Source: Prevotellaceae bacterium UBA2738
Lineage (GTDB): Bacteria; Bacteroidota; Bacteroidia; Bacteroidales; Bacteroidaceae
NCBI GenBank assembly: GCA_002353585.1
Contig: DEJW01000008.1
Span: 40,637 to 77,856, forward strand
Direction of reading: 5' to 3'
Length of the DNA: 37,220 bases
The notes beneath the pieces are model-generated. The model did no database searches and had not been told where the DNA came from. It saw only the letters and a list, made by a program, of their open reading frames with translations. A program made the translations under genes and the position numbers. Every line of letters starts with the position of its first letter. Positions within the stretch are counted from its first letter, which is position 1. Below are positions 1 to 8,226 of this stretch, one piece after another.

Positions 1-1019
1 CCTGTGCAGTCCATTGTGCGGAGGTAGAACTGTGGACGATACTTGTTACCGAATGGAGTGTGACGACCACCCTCTTCCTTCTTCAGTACGTAGATAGAAG
101 CCTTGAAACGCTTGAATGGCTTGATCTGTCCTGGGTGACAGAGCACCATACCACGCTTGATTTCGTTCTTGTCGATACCACGGAGGAGCAGACCAACGTT
201 ATCACCAGCCTGGCCTTCGTCAAGAATCTTACGGAACATCTCAACGCCTGTTACAACAGACTTCTTATCTTCACCGAGACCGAGGAGCTCAACCTCGTCA
301 CCTACGTGGATACGACCTGTCTCGATACGACCGGTAGCAACAGTACCACGACCTGTGATTGAGAATACGTCCTCAACTGGCATAAGGAATGGCTTATCGA
401 GGTCACGTGGAGGATCCTGAATCCATGTATCACAAGCATCCATCAGCTCCATGATCTTCTCTTCCCACTTAGGAACACCGTTGAGTGCGCCGAGGGCAGA
501 ACCACGGATGATAGGAGTGTTGTCGCCGTCGAAATCATACTGGTCGAGAAGCTCACGCATCTCCATCTCAACGAGCTCAAGCATCTCCTCATCGTCAACC
601 ATATCACACTTGTTGAGGAATACAACGAGGCGTGGTACGTTTACCTGACGAGCGAGCAGAACGTGCTCACGAGTCTGAGGCATAGGACCGTCAGTAGCAG
701 CTACAACGATGATAGCACCGTCCATCTGAGCAGCACCAGTTACCATGTTCTTTACATAGTCGGCGTGTCCTGGACAGTCAACGTGAGCGTAGTGACGCTT
801 CTCTGTCTGATACTCAACGTGAGCTGTGTTAATTGTAATACCGCGCTCTTTCTCCTCAGGAGCGTTATCAATCTGATCGAAAGATTTGAGCTCAGAAAGG
901 CCCTTCTTTGCGAGTACAGTTGTGATAGCAGCGGTCAGAGTTGTCTTACCGTGGTCAACGTGACCAATGGTACCGATGTTTACGTGAGTCTTGTCACGCT
1001 GGAAAGTCTCTTTTGCCAT
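1..1019 (-). CDS. tuf: Elongation factor Tu, 3' end beyond window
   Basis: EF-Tu is the GTPase that carries aminoacyl-tRNA to the ribosome. Reading leftward from the ATG at 1019, the product opens MAKETFQRDKTHVNIGTIGH and shows the P-loop GHVDHGKT, the DCPG switch motif and NKCD for guanine specificity, followed by the second domain (VEDVFSITGRGTVATGRIE). About 339 of the usual roughly 395 residues are present. The frame stays open to base 1, so the end of domain 3 lies outside the window. The gene sits directly downstream of four tRNA genes, the arrangement of the E. coli tufB operon, and is probably expressed from the promoter at 1593-1625. Identification is essentially certain. Confidence 0.97.
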   Translation of the reverse strand, partial: MAKETFQRDKTHVNIGTIGHVDHGKTTLTAAITTVLAKKGLSELKSFDQIDNAPEEKERGITINTAHVEYQTEKRHYAHVDCPGHADYVKNMVTGAAQMDGAIIVVAATDGPMPQTREHVLLARQVNVPRLVVFLNKCDMVDDEEMLELVEMEMRELLDQYDFDGDNTPIIRGSALGALNGVPKWEEKIMELMDACDTWIQDPPRDLDKPFLMPVEDVFSITGRGTVATGRIETGRIHVGDEVELLGLGEDKKSVVTGVEMFRKILDEGQAGDNVGLLLRGIDKNEIKRGMVLCHPGQIKPFKRFKASIYVLKKEEGGRHTPFGNKYRPQFYLRTMDCT

Positions 1020-1099
1020 TGTTTTTGTTTAGTTTTATGATGTTGTTACTTTTAATAAATGTCTCTTTTACTTTTTAAGGTGCTTTAGACATTGGGTAG

Positions 1100-1171
<72 letters not shown>

Positions 1172-1189
1172 ATAGCTTGTTAGCTTTAG

Positions 1190-1262
1190 AGCGGAAAACG
1201 GGGCTCAAACCCGCGACCCCCAGCTTGGAAGGCTAGTGCTCTATCAACTGAGCTATTTCCGC
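1190..1262 (-). tRNA. tRNA-Gly (anticodon TCC)
   Basis: Acceptor stem GCGGAAA pairs with TTTCCGC. The anticodon loop is CTTCCAA (TCC) and the T-loop is GTTTGAGCC. The discriminator is T and CCA is not encoded. It is third of the four tRNAs in the tuf operon. Confidence 0.95.
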
Positions 1263-1359
1263 AGAAAAAGAATGCGAAGGCGTTGCTTCTTTGCTTATCT
1301 CGAATTTGTATGGGAGTATCACAAGAACAAGCGTTTCCGCAATCCTACATCTTATTGAG

Positions 1360-1442
1360 TGGGTGGTGATGGATTCGAACCACCGAAGTCGAAAGACAGC
1401 AGATTTACAGTCTGCCCCATTTGGCCACTCTGGTAACCACCC
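1360..1442 (-). tRNA. tRNA-Tyr (anticodon GTA)
   Basis: Acceptor stem GGGTGGT/ACCACCC encloses an anticodon arm AGA-CTGTAAA-TCT (GTA) and a long variable arm of the class II type expected for tRNA-Tyr. The discriminator is A and CCA is not encoded. Confidence 0.95.
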
Positions 1443-1466
1443 TTATTATGCGCGCCTTTGCTGGAG

Positions 1467-1540
1467 AGCCTCTTGTCGGATTCGAACCAACGACCCCGAG
1501 ATTACAAATCACGTGCTCTGGCCAACTGAGCTAAAGAGGC
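1467..1540 (-). tRNA. tRNA-Thr (anticodon TGT)
   Basis: Acceptor stem GCCTCTT/AAGAGGC, D-arm AGCTCAGTTGGCCAGAGC, anticodon loop TTTGTAA (TGT), T-loop GTTCGAATC. The anticodon stem CGTGA/TCTCG contains a central T-T mismatch. It is the first tRNA of the operon, about 50 bases downstream of a consensus promoter. CCA is not encoded. Confidence 0.93.
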
Positions 1541-1592
1541 GTTTTTCCCTTTGTCCGCATAGCATTTCCGCCACTAAGTGCGAATTTGCGGA

Positions 1593-1625
1593 TGCAAAGG
1601 TACGCATAATTTTTGAATCACCAAA
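1593..1625 (-). promoter_or_regulatory. Promoter of the tRNA-tuf operon
   Basis: On the minus strand TTTG (1625-1622) is followed after 19 bases by TACCTTTG (1602-1595), matching the Bacteroidota -33/-7 consensus. It lies between hpf and tRNA-Thr(TGT). Confidence 0.8.
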
Positions 1626-1642
1626 ACTTTTTCCTAAGTTTT

Positions 1643-1942
1643 TTAATGATTTCTTGTTTTTTCCTTCAATTTCGTCAACTTAACCTTGAGAGCGTCTATG
1701 CATAGGTCAACGCCTTCCTCAAAAGTGTCGCATGTCTTCTCTACGAATTGCGAAGCACCAGGTATTACCACATTTATACTTGTCTGCTTATTTAGCGCCG
1801 TTTGTGGTTTGACGACTTTTAGTTGCACCTCAACTTTCTGTATATCTTCGTAAGACTTCTGGAGTTTGCTCACTTTCTTGTTTACAAACTCCTGTAATTT
1901 CTCTGTTGCATCAAAATGCAGCGCCTGAATTTTAATTTCCAT
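1643..1942 (-). CDS. hpf: Ribosome hibernation promoting factor (HPF/RaiA family)
   Basis: A 99-residue protein beginning MEIKIQALHFDATEKLQEFV with the short HPF/YfiA fold: N-terminal strand-helix, a valine-rich strand pair (KVEVQLKVV) and a helix ending KLKEKTRNH. Family members bind the 30S decoding region and inactivate ribosomes when growth slows. The length matches the short form, with no C-terminal dimerisation domain. It follows xerC by 48 bases in the same direction, with rpsU upstream, so the three are probably one transcript. The -33 element of the tRNA-tuf promoter begins about 18 bases past its stop codon. Confidence 0.9.
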   Translation of the reverse strand: MEIKIQALHFDATEKLQEFVNKKVSKLQKSYEDIQKVEVQLKVVKPQTALNKQTSINVVIPGASQFVEKTCDTFEEGVDLCIDALKVKLTKLKEKTRNH

Positions 1943-1990
1943 AGTCGTTGTTGATTAGATGGTTATTAATGTTCACCCTCTTTGTGAGTT

Positions 1991-2884
1991 TTATGACTCC
2001 CTCGGATGGGCTTTACTGTAACTTCGCTTTAGTTCCTCGAACGTTACGTGGGTGTAAATCTGTGTAGTGTCAAGGCTTTCATGGCCTAACAGCTTTTGCA
2101 CTCCACCCAGTTTTGCCTCGTGGTTGAGCATCGCAGTAGCAAAGGAGTGCCTCAGCACGTGTGGCGAACGCTTCTTCTGCGTAGTAACCCGCGACAGGTA
2201 TTTATGCACTATGGCATACACATTGCCACCAGTCATCTGCTTTCCCTTATCGTTGCGAAAGAGTGCTTCCGTTGCATCGGTTGCTGGTATCTCTTCATTA
2301 CGCAACTTGGTATAGCGTTGCAGTTCGGCTGAAATCTCGCCTCCCAGTGGTACTATCCTCTGTTTACGTCTCTTACCCGTCACCTTTATTTCATGCGTTA
2401 GCAGATTTACATCTCTGTCACGCAGTGCTACAACCTCAGCTCGTCTTATGCCTGTGGAATATAATAACAATAATAATGTACGTGCGCGAACGTCTCGTAT
2501 ATCATCCATGTCCCATTCCAACTGGTCAAAGAGTTTATCAGCCTCAGCCTCTTTCAGGAAGGTTGGCAATACTTTTTCTTTTTTTGGTCCGCTCACGCTA
2601 TGAGCAGGATCCTTTTTCATGATGCCTTGCCTTAAAGCATATCTGTATAGCGATTTTACTGCACTGAGTTTCTTACATGTATATGTGGCTTTATGTCCAC
2701 GATCCATCATGTCTTCCACCCAACTACGTATGATGTCGCTATCGGCATCTTCGAGGTTCATGTCGTTGTCCACTTTCTTTAGATATGTCACATAGTCACT
2801 TAATGCGTCTTGGTAGGTTTTCACCGTTCTTGGTGACGCCTCTCGCTCTGCGAGCATATATCTGAGGAAGTCTTCAACTATCAT
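1991..2884 (-). CDS. xerC: Tyrosine recombinase XerC/XerD type
   Basis: A 297-residue site-specific recombinase. The N-terminal SAM-like domain (about 1-90) opens MIVEDFLRYMLAEREASPRT. The catalytic domain carries the full tyrosine recombinase set: Arg147 (STGIRRAEV), Lys171 (GKRRKQR), His242 and Arg245 (SPHVLRHSF), His268 (LLGHES) and the nucleophile Tyr277 (TTQIYTHV). Xer proteins resolve chromosome dimers at dif. The length and housekeeping position between rpsU and hpf argue for a core chromosomal Xer protein and against a phage or transposon integrase. Whether it is XerC or XerD cannot be decided from the sequence alone. Confidence 0.88.
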   Translation of the reverse strand: MIVEDFLRYMLAEREASPRTVKTYQDALSDYVTYLKKVDNDMNLEDADSDIIRSWVEDMMDRGHKATYTCKKLSAVKSLYRYALRQGIMKKDPAHSVSGPKKEKVLPTFLKEAEADKLFDQLEWDMDDIRDVRARTLLLLLYSTGIRRAEVVALRDRDVNLLTHEIKVTGKRRKQRIVPLGGEISAELQRYTKLRNEEIPATDATEALFRNDKGKQMTGGNVYAIVHKYLSRVTTQKKRSPHVLRHSFATAMLNHEAKLGGVQKLLGHESLDTTQIYTHVTFEELKRSYSKAHPRES

Positions 2885-2961
2885 GTTGCGAATTTACATA
2901 AATAAATTCAGACCGCCAAATTTATTAACGAATTTTAATCTATTCTGATTAAACGGCCTTT

Positions 2962-3156
2962 TTAGGCCTCTTCGCTCTGACGCAGTTTCTGTACATAGAT
3001 TGCGTGCTCCATCTTAAGACGCTTAAGTACAGAAGGCTTGTTAAACTGCTGACGTGTACGGAGTTCCTTAACGACACCAGTCTTTTCAAACTTTCTCTTA
3101 AACTTCTTGAGAGCTCTTTCGATGTTCTCGCCTTCCTTAACAGGTACGATAATCAT
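2962..3156 (-). CDS. rpsU: 30S ribosomal protein S21
   Basis: A 64-residue basic protein beginning MIIVPVKEGENIERALKKFK, with the S21 signature of a short strand followed by basic helices (KRKFEKTGVVKELRTRQQF). It is the first gene of the rpsU-xerC-hpf series, with a 77-base gap to xerC and a near-perfect promoter about 90 bases upstream of its start. Length and composition fit S21. Confidence 0.95.
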   Translation of the reverse strand: MIIVPVKEGENIERALKKFKRKFEKTGVVKELRTRQQFNKPSVLKRLKMEHAIYVQKLRQSEEA

Positions 3157-3244
3157 TTTGTCTTTTGTTTTTTAATTGGTTAATAATGTTAGTGTTACGT
3201 TGCGAAATAAACCCCATTTTTACGATGCGGCTAAAAAACGCGGG

Positions 3245-3278
3245 TGCAAAGGTACTGCTTTTTTCTCACACAGGCAAA
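3245..3278 (-). promoter_or_regulatory. Promoter of rpsU-xerC-hpf
   Basis: TTTG (3278-3275), 20 bases, TACCTTTG (3254-3247) on the minus strand. This is an exact match to the Bacteroidota consensus. The expected leader to rpsU is about 85 bases. Confidence 0.82.
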
Positions 3279-3325
3279 TTTTTAACCGAAAATCTTTATT
3301 ATTAGCACGTTAATACGAGAGAATA

Positions 3326-3437
3326 ACAACAAAAAACTCCGCGACAAATCACTTGCAGCGGAGTTTTTCCCATCTACTTGATGGCACTAACTATAATTAC
3401 AATCATTTAATTCTTCTACCTTTCGACTGCAAAGGTA
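3326..3437 (-). ncRNA. Candidate small RNA (promoter -7, hairpin, terminator)
   Basis: In the 363-base spacer between rpsU and the sensor regulator, the minus strand has a perfect -7 element TACCTTTG (3437-3430), about 45 bases later a 5-bp hairpin CCATC/GATGG (3384-3370), then a strong terminator hairpin (3368-3332). No open frame of useful length lies between. The expected transcript is about 100 bases. The -33 region has no TTG, so the promoter is only half supported. Otherwise the spacer holds only the rpsU promoter and the leader of the plus-strand gene. Confidence 0.35.
3332..3368. terminator. Bidirectional intrinsic terminator
   Basis: The inverted repeat AAAAACTCCGC / GCGGAGTTTTT (11 bp, 15-base loop) gives a T-run on either strand. 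Its stem matches the stems of the two terminators bracketing the toxin-antitoxin pair near 28.3 and 29.0 kb. Confidence 0.75.
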
Positions 3438-3524
3438 GTGAAAAATGACCGATGACGTGGCATAAATTCGGGGCAAATAGGTTAAAAAAAAGCGCAAATG
3501 CTTTTTTATGTAACAAAAAATGTG

Positions 3525-3532
3525 TAAATTTG
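3525..3532 (+). promoter_or_regulatory. -7 promoter element of the sensor/AraC regulator
   Basis: TAAATTTG matches TAnnTTTG and lies 23 bases before the ATG at 3556. No clear TTTG is seen at the -33 distance. Its position makes a start at 3520, upstream of this element, unlikely. Confidence 0.5.
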
Positions 3533-3555
3533 TGCTGAAAATTCACATTCTACCG

Positions 3556-5847
3556 ATGAAACGGTATATTACAGTCATTTTATTCTTCATCCTAACCTCA
3601 TGTTCCATAATAGCACGTGAGGCTGTTTACTATGACGACCATTCTGGTATGTCAAGTAACAAGGTGGCAGCTGTCGTGCAAGATAGGAGGGGACTGCTGT
3701 GGTTTGCCACATGGAATGGCCTCAACGTGTATGACGGCTACAACTTCTATCGCATAAAGCTCAAGCCAGGTGATGGCAGCACTATAAAGAATGACCATAT
3801 AAGCAATATGATGCTGTCTCCTGACAGCAACTTATGGTGCTATACCGAAGACGAGGTGTATGAATTTGATATCAACACCCACTCATTCAGGAAACTTCCT
3901 TTGGCTACCCAGAAACTTGCAAAGAAAAAGATGGGTAAGTACTGGCATAAGTTTGTTGACAGACAAGACAATATCTGGATGAGCTACGGCAAGGGTGTGT
4001 ATAAGGTGAGCATGGAGCATCACCCAGCTATTCCAATAAAGGAGACCAGCGGACTCCACACACGAAGCCTGTTTATTGACCGTAATGACAGACTGTGGAT
4101 TTGTACGCGCGAGGATGAAAACGTACGCATATACGACAAAAAGCTACAGCTGCTTAACATTATCCACATCGGATGCAAGGTATATTCCATCTTCCAAGGT
4201 AAGAAAGATTTTGTCTTCGTGGGTTGCAAACCAGGAGGTCTTAAACGTATTTTGCCTATTCCATCGGGAGAAAAGATAGTTTCTTTCAAGGAACTGCAAA
4301 TATGCAACAATGACGTTTACGATATTCAGCGTGACAAAGCAGGGCGTTTGTGGATTGCCACCTTTGATGAAGGTATAAAATGTTGTCCTAACCCCTATGC
4401 AGAACATCCAACTATTTCACCATCATTTGGAGGTTCTCGAATGCGCAAGATACTCATTACCCCGCGTGGCAACATCATTGTAGCAGGCAGTAAGGGTCTT
4501 CTGATAGGAACCATAGACAACAAAGACTATACCAAAACGAAATTCAGAAGAATATCACGCGACGGTAATGATCCACGTAGCCTTGTAAACGAGGCGATAA
4601 TGGATATCGTACAGGATTCGCAGGGCATGATATATTTTGCCACCGAGAGTACAGGCATTGACATGATAAGCGAAGACAGATTGTTCAGCAAGAAACCTGA
4701 GTTCACGCATTTCTATGATGACAACTCCTCTCTCACCTCCGATTTCTGCCGTTCCCTCACCCTACTCAACGACACCACACTCATGGTGGTATGTGACAAC
4801 AACATGATGCTGTTCAACCCCAAGAAAGATGTTACAACGAACTACAATCACATCTTCTGGAATGACACATGTCACTTTGCTGAGGGTAAGCCCATAGTGA
4901 TGGATAACGGCGATGTTATCTTCGGCACAGAAACGGGAGCCTACTACGTCAAGAGCCAAAGTATGTATGGACGTGGATACATCCCGCCGTTGCTCGTGAC
5001 ATACATATCAATTAACGGCAAGGACTCTGAGCATCCGATGCCTTTGTCTGACACCATTCGTCTTGCTCCTTATGAACGCAACGTATCGATAAAGTTTGCC
5101 GCTCTCGACCTTGGCGAAAACCGCCATATAATGTATAGGACTCAACTCGACCAATCACCTTGGACAAAGCCAAGCCGTGACCGGGAAGTGTCACTTTTCG
5201 ACCTTGAGCCTGGCACCTATGAACTCCGAATACAGTCAACAGACCGTTACGGCAGATGGGTCAACAACATCTGCAATGTTACAATAATAGTGGAGCCCCA
5301 CTGGTATGAAACATGGTGGGCGATGCTTGTAGGCATACTGCTGATCATAGCATTCTTCGTAATAGTTGGTCAAACACTATGGTATATCAGAAAACTCAAG
5401 CGCCAACGTCATGAAGCTCTCGAAAACTACCTGGCTCTCCTTGACCAAAAGAATAGGCCCCAGCAATCTACAGAGAACGTAGTGGCTCCTTCTGGCAATA
5501 TCAAGCCGGAAGATCAATGGTTTCTTGACAAAATACGCCATTACATCGAAGAAAATATCAGCAATAATGCTGCCAATATTGATGAAATGGCAGCCGAAGC
5601 AGCAACAAGTCGCTCTACACTGAATCGCCGTCTAAACTCCATCATCGGCATTACCGCTGCCCAGCTGCTGATAGATGCCCGAATGCAGTATGCCGCAAGG
5701 CTGCTGACCAACGAGCGCAGGGAAAACAAGAGTATCAGCGTTGCAGACATCGCATTCAAGTGCGGCTATACCGACCCTAAATACTTCTCACGCTGTTTCA
5801 AACAGAAGTATGGTGTGGCTCCATCTGACTACACTACAAAGGAATAA
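3556..5847 (+). CDS. Propeller-sensor/AraC transmembrane regulator without kinase
   Basis: A 763-residue regulator built like the sensor half of a hybrid two-component system joined directly to an AraC DNA-binding domain. After a signal sequence (MKRYITVILFFILTSCS) come Reg_prop blades (GLLWFATWNGLNVYDG, RLWICTRED, RLWIATFDEG), a Y_Y_Y domain (EPGTYELRIQSTDRYGRW), one membrane helix at about 587-611 and an AraC domain at about 652-763 (ISVADIAFKCGYTDPKYFSR, KYGVAPSDY). No histidine kinase, ATPase or receiver domain is present; classical hybrid regulators have about 1,300 residues. The start at 3556 is preferred because an earlier in-frame ATG at 3520 would overlap the -7 element. It presumably senses a periplasmic glycan and controls nearby genes, plausibly the transporter 61 bases downstream. 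The ligand is unknown. Confidence 0.88.
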   Translation: MKRYITVILFFILTSCSIIAREAVYYDDHSGMSSNKVAAVVQDRRGLLWFATWNGLNVYDGYNFYRIKLKPGDGSTIKNDHISNMMLSPDSNLWCYTEDEVYEFDINTHSFRKLPLATQKLAKKKMGKYWHKFVDRQDNIWMSYGKGVYKVSMEHHPAIPIKETSGLHTRSLFIDRNDRLWICTREDENVRIYDKKLQLLNIIHIGCKVYSIFQGKKDFVFVGCKPGGLKRILPIPSGEKIVSFKELQICNNDVYDIQRDKAGRLWIATFDEGIKCCPNPYAEHPTISPSFGGSRMRKILITPRGNIIVAGSKGLLIGTIDNKDYTKTKFRRISRDGNDPRSLVNEAIMDIVQDSQGMIYFATESTGIDMISEDRLFSKKPEFTHFYDDNSSLTSDFCRSLTLLNDTTLMVVCDNNMMLFNPKKDVTTNYNHIFWNDTCHFAEGKPIVMDNGDVIFGTETGAYYVKSQSMYGRGYIPPLLVTYISINGKDSEHPMPLSDTIRLAPYERNVSIKFAALDLGENRHIMYRTQLDQSPWTKPSRDREVSLFDLEPGTYELRIQSTDRYGRWVNNICNVTIIVEPHWYETWWAMLVGILLIIAFFVIVGQTLWYIRKLKRQRHEALENYLALLDQKNRPQQSTENVVAPSGNIKPEDQWFLDKIRHYIEENISNNAANIDEMAAEAATSRSTLNRRLNSIIGITAAQLLIDARMQYAARLLTNERRENKSISVADIAFKCGYTDPKYFSRCFKQKYGVAPSDYTTKE

Positions 5848-5908
5848 CACTCGCGTCAAACAAAAACGAATATATATCTATTTTTAAAATTACTACAAAA
5901 CAACTATT

Positions 5909-7180
5909 ATGAAAAATCCCTGGTCATGGGTTCCGACCCTTTACTTTGCTGAAGGAATACCATACGTTGCCGTAATGACTATCGCATTGATACTCTACAA
6001 GCAACTCGGGCTTTCTAATGCCGAAATCACATTCTATACTTCATGGCTCTATCTGCCGTGGGTCATAAAACCCCTATGGAGTCCATTCATCGACCTTATC
6101 AAGACCAAACGCTGGTGGATAACGTCAATGCAGCTGCTCATAGGTGCAGCCTTCGGCGGAGTGGCATTCACTATTCCCACCTCATTCTGGCTGCAAGGCA
6201 CGCTGTGCTTCTTCTGGCTCATGGCGTTCTCAAGCGCTACGCACGACATATCAGCCGACGGATTCTATATGCTCGGGTTGTCACAGCATGACCAGACGTG
6301 GTTCGTGGGCATCCGCTCCACATTCTACCGCTTCGCAATGATTTTCGGTCAGGGAGTACTGGTAATGATAGCAGGCAACCTGCAGGTGATATTCCGCAAC
6401 AACATAGCCTACTCATGGAGCCTGCTGTTCTATGGCATCACGGGCATGTTCCTCGCACTATGGCTGTGGCATTCCTATGTCCTGCCACGTCCTGATGAGG
6501 ATGCCCCACGCAAAGGAGTGACCGCGAACACCATTTTCAGCGATTTCATCGCTACTCTGAAGACCTTTTTCCAAAAGGAGCAGGTGCTTGCAGGCATCCT
6601 CTTCATGCTGCTCTACCGTATGCCAGAGGGATTACTCGCCAAGGTTTCATCACTCTTCCTCATTGATGCAGCCCACAAGGGTGGTCTGGGACTTTCACCA
6701 CAGGAGTATGGATTCGTGCAGGGCACAGTGGGAGTTATCGGACTGACGCTCGGCGGCATACTTGGCGGTATGGTAGCAAGTAAGGACGGACTGAAGAAGT
6801 GGCTCTGGCCTATGGTATGCGCCATAACGCTTCCTGACATCGTGTATGTATATCTTGCCTATGTCATGCCTTCAGACCTACTCACCATCAACGTCTGCAT
6901 ATTCTTTGAGCAGTTCGGCTACGGCTTCGGCTTCACTGCCTATATGCTATACCTTATATATTATAGCCAAGGAGCCTACAAGACCAGCCACTACGCTCTG
7001 TGCACAGCCTTCATGGCACTGTCAATGATGATACCAGGACTCTTTGCTGGTGCACTACAAGAGATGGTGGGCTACCGCACATTCTTCATCATCGTGATGG
7101 CATTTTGCTCTGTTACCTTCATCACCGCATCATTGTTGAAGATTGACCCTGAGTTTGGTAAAAAGCAAAAGGAAGAATAA
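5909..7180 (+). CDS. MFS transporter, AmpG-like (PAT) type
   Basis: A 423-residue inner-membrane protein with about twelve hydrophobic segments. It begins MKNPWSWVPTLYFAEGIPYV and has an early charged loop after PLWSPFIDLIKTKRWW, followed by SSATHDISADGFYML. These are recognisable features of the AmpG-like branch of the major facilitator superfamily in Bacteroidota. AmpG itself imports muropeptides, but relatives in this phylum often sit in glycan-use loci, so the substrate could be a sugar or a muropeptide. It follows the sensor/AraC gene by 61 bases, is probably cotranscribed, and ends before a strong terminator. Confidence 0.82.
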   Translation: MKNPWSWVPTLYFAEGIPYVAVMTIALILYKQLGLSNAEITFYTSWLYLPWVIKPLWSPFIDLIKTKRWWITSMQLLIGAAFGGVAFTIPTSFWLQGTLCFFWLMAFSSATHDISADGFYMLGLSQHDQTWFVGIRSTFYRFAMIFGQGVLVMIAGNLQVIFRNNIAYSWSLLFYGITGMFLALWLWHSYVLPRPDEDAPRKGVTANTIFSDFIATLKTFFQKEQVLAGILFMLLYRMPEGLLAKVSSLFLIDAAHKGGLGLSPQEYGFVQGTVGVIGLTLGGILGGMVASKDGLKKWLWPMVCAITLPDIVYVYLAYVMPSDLLTINVCIFFEQFGYGFGFTAYMLYLIYYSQGAYKTSHYALCTAFMALSMMIPGLFAGALQEMVGYRTFFIIVMAFCSVTFITASLLKIDPEFGKKQKEE

Positions 7181-7226
7181 CAGAGGTCTTTCACGTTTTA
7201 GAACAAACTGACATTCGCACAATAAG

Positions 7227-7264
7227 AAATCTCTCACTCGCCGCATGGTGAATGAGAGATTTTT
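7227..7264. terminator. Bidirectional terminator between convergent genes
   Basis: The inverted repeat AAATCTCTCA / TGAGAGATTT with flanking A- and T-rich sequence lies between the MFS gene (+) and the FKBP cluster (-), and can serve both. Confidence 0.8.
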
Positions 7265-7283
7265 ATTGCCTTAATATTTTGTA

Positions 7284-8192
7284 TTACTTCTTCTTGTCAG
7301 GAGTGATTTCTATAAGTTCTACCGTAAATATCAAGGTAGAGTATGCAGGAATCTTACCTGCTGCTCGACTGCCGTAGCCCAACTCCTGGGGAACGTAAAC
7401 CTCCCACTTTGAGCCTACAGGCATAAGGGTGAGGGCTTCAGTCCATCCCTTAATAACCTGGTCGCAACGGAACTTTGTTGTCTGAGGGTTGCGCTTATAG
7501 CTGGAATCAAACTCTGTGCCATCAATAAGGTGTCCCTCATACTTTACCGTAACTTCCTGGTCAGCTCTCGGCTTAGCACCCTTGCCCTCGGTGATTACCT
7601 TATACTGTAATCCTGAAGGCAGGGAAACTACACCTGGTTTCTTGGCGTTCTCTGCAAGCCAAGCCCTGCCAGCCTCAGAGAGTTTCTGCTCCTTTATCTT
7701 GTTGTCAGTCTCCATGCGTGCCTTAAAGAATGCCTCAGCAGTCTTCATCGACATTATGGTGGAGTCTTTCTTTATTGCAGCGATGAATCCTTCATAGAAT
7801 ATTGCAGCATTAACAGAGTCAGGGGTATCTTTCAAGTCGTTGTTTATACCAGGTATCATCCTGTCCTTTACCATCTGGGCAATCTGCACACCAGCGGTGC
7901 GAGCCTTATAGCGCGGATCGTTCTGTCCGTTTATAGCATCACGCATACCCTGTACGAAATCCTCCATATAGGCAGTATCCACATGGTGCTGCTGCTGAAT
8001 AAATGGAATCAGTCCGTCAGTAAGAGCCTGACCAGATGCATAACTCAACGAGTCAATGCCCGTAACGATTTTTACTACAGGCTGCTGTGGTGCAACCTCT
8101 GTCGTAGTCTTCTTCTTTGCCACTACTGTAGTAGCAAAAACTGCACCTGCCATGAAGGCAAGTGCAGCAATTATTGTTCTTGTTGTTTTCAT
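7284..8192 (-). CDS. FKBP-type peptidyl-prolyl isomerase, Sec signal
   Basis: A 302-residue protein with a Sec signal (MKTTRTIIAALAFMAGAVFA), an FKBP N-terminal helical dimerisation domain (DSLSYASGQALTDGL onward) and a C-terminal FKBP fold (YKVITEGKGAKPRADQEVTV, GTEFDSSY, VIKGWTEALTLMPVGSKW, YVPQELGYG). The architecture is that of FkpA/Mip, periplasmic prolyl isomerases and chaperones. The gene is last of three related FKBP genes read in the same direction. The end carries a lysine-rich tail (TPDKKK). The family is clear; the client proteins are not. Confidence 0.92.
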   Translation of the reverse strand: MKTTRTIIAALAFMAGAVFATTVVAKKKTTTEVAPQQPVVKIVTGIDSLSYASGQALTDGLIPFIQQQHHVDTAYMEDFVQGMRDAINGQNDPRYKARTAGVQIAQMVKDRMIPGINNDLKDTPDSVNAAIFYEGFIAAIKKDSTIMSMKTAEAFFKARMETDNKIKEQKLSEAGRAWLAENAKKPGVVSLPSGLQYKVITEGKGAKPRADQEVTVKYEGHLIDGTEFDSSYKRNPQTTKFRCDQVIKGWTEALTLMPVGSKWEVYVPQELGYGSRAAGKIPAYSTLIFTVELIEITPDKKK

Positions 8193-8226
8193 TGTCTTCG
8201 CAAAAAAACTTTTGTATTAGTCTTCA

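Noticed and set aside
1991..2884. Tyrosine recombinase as the integrase of a mobile element
   Set aside because: It lies in a housekeeping group between rpsU and hpf, with no attachment repeats at the tRNAs or other mobile genes.
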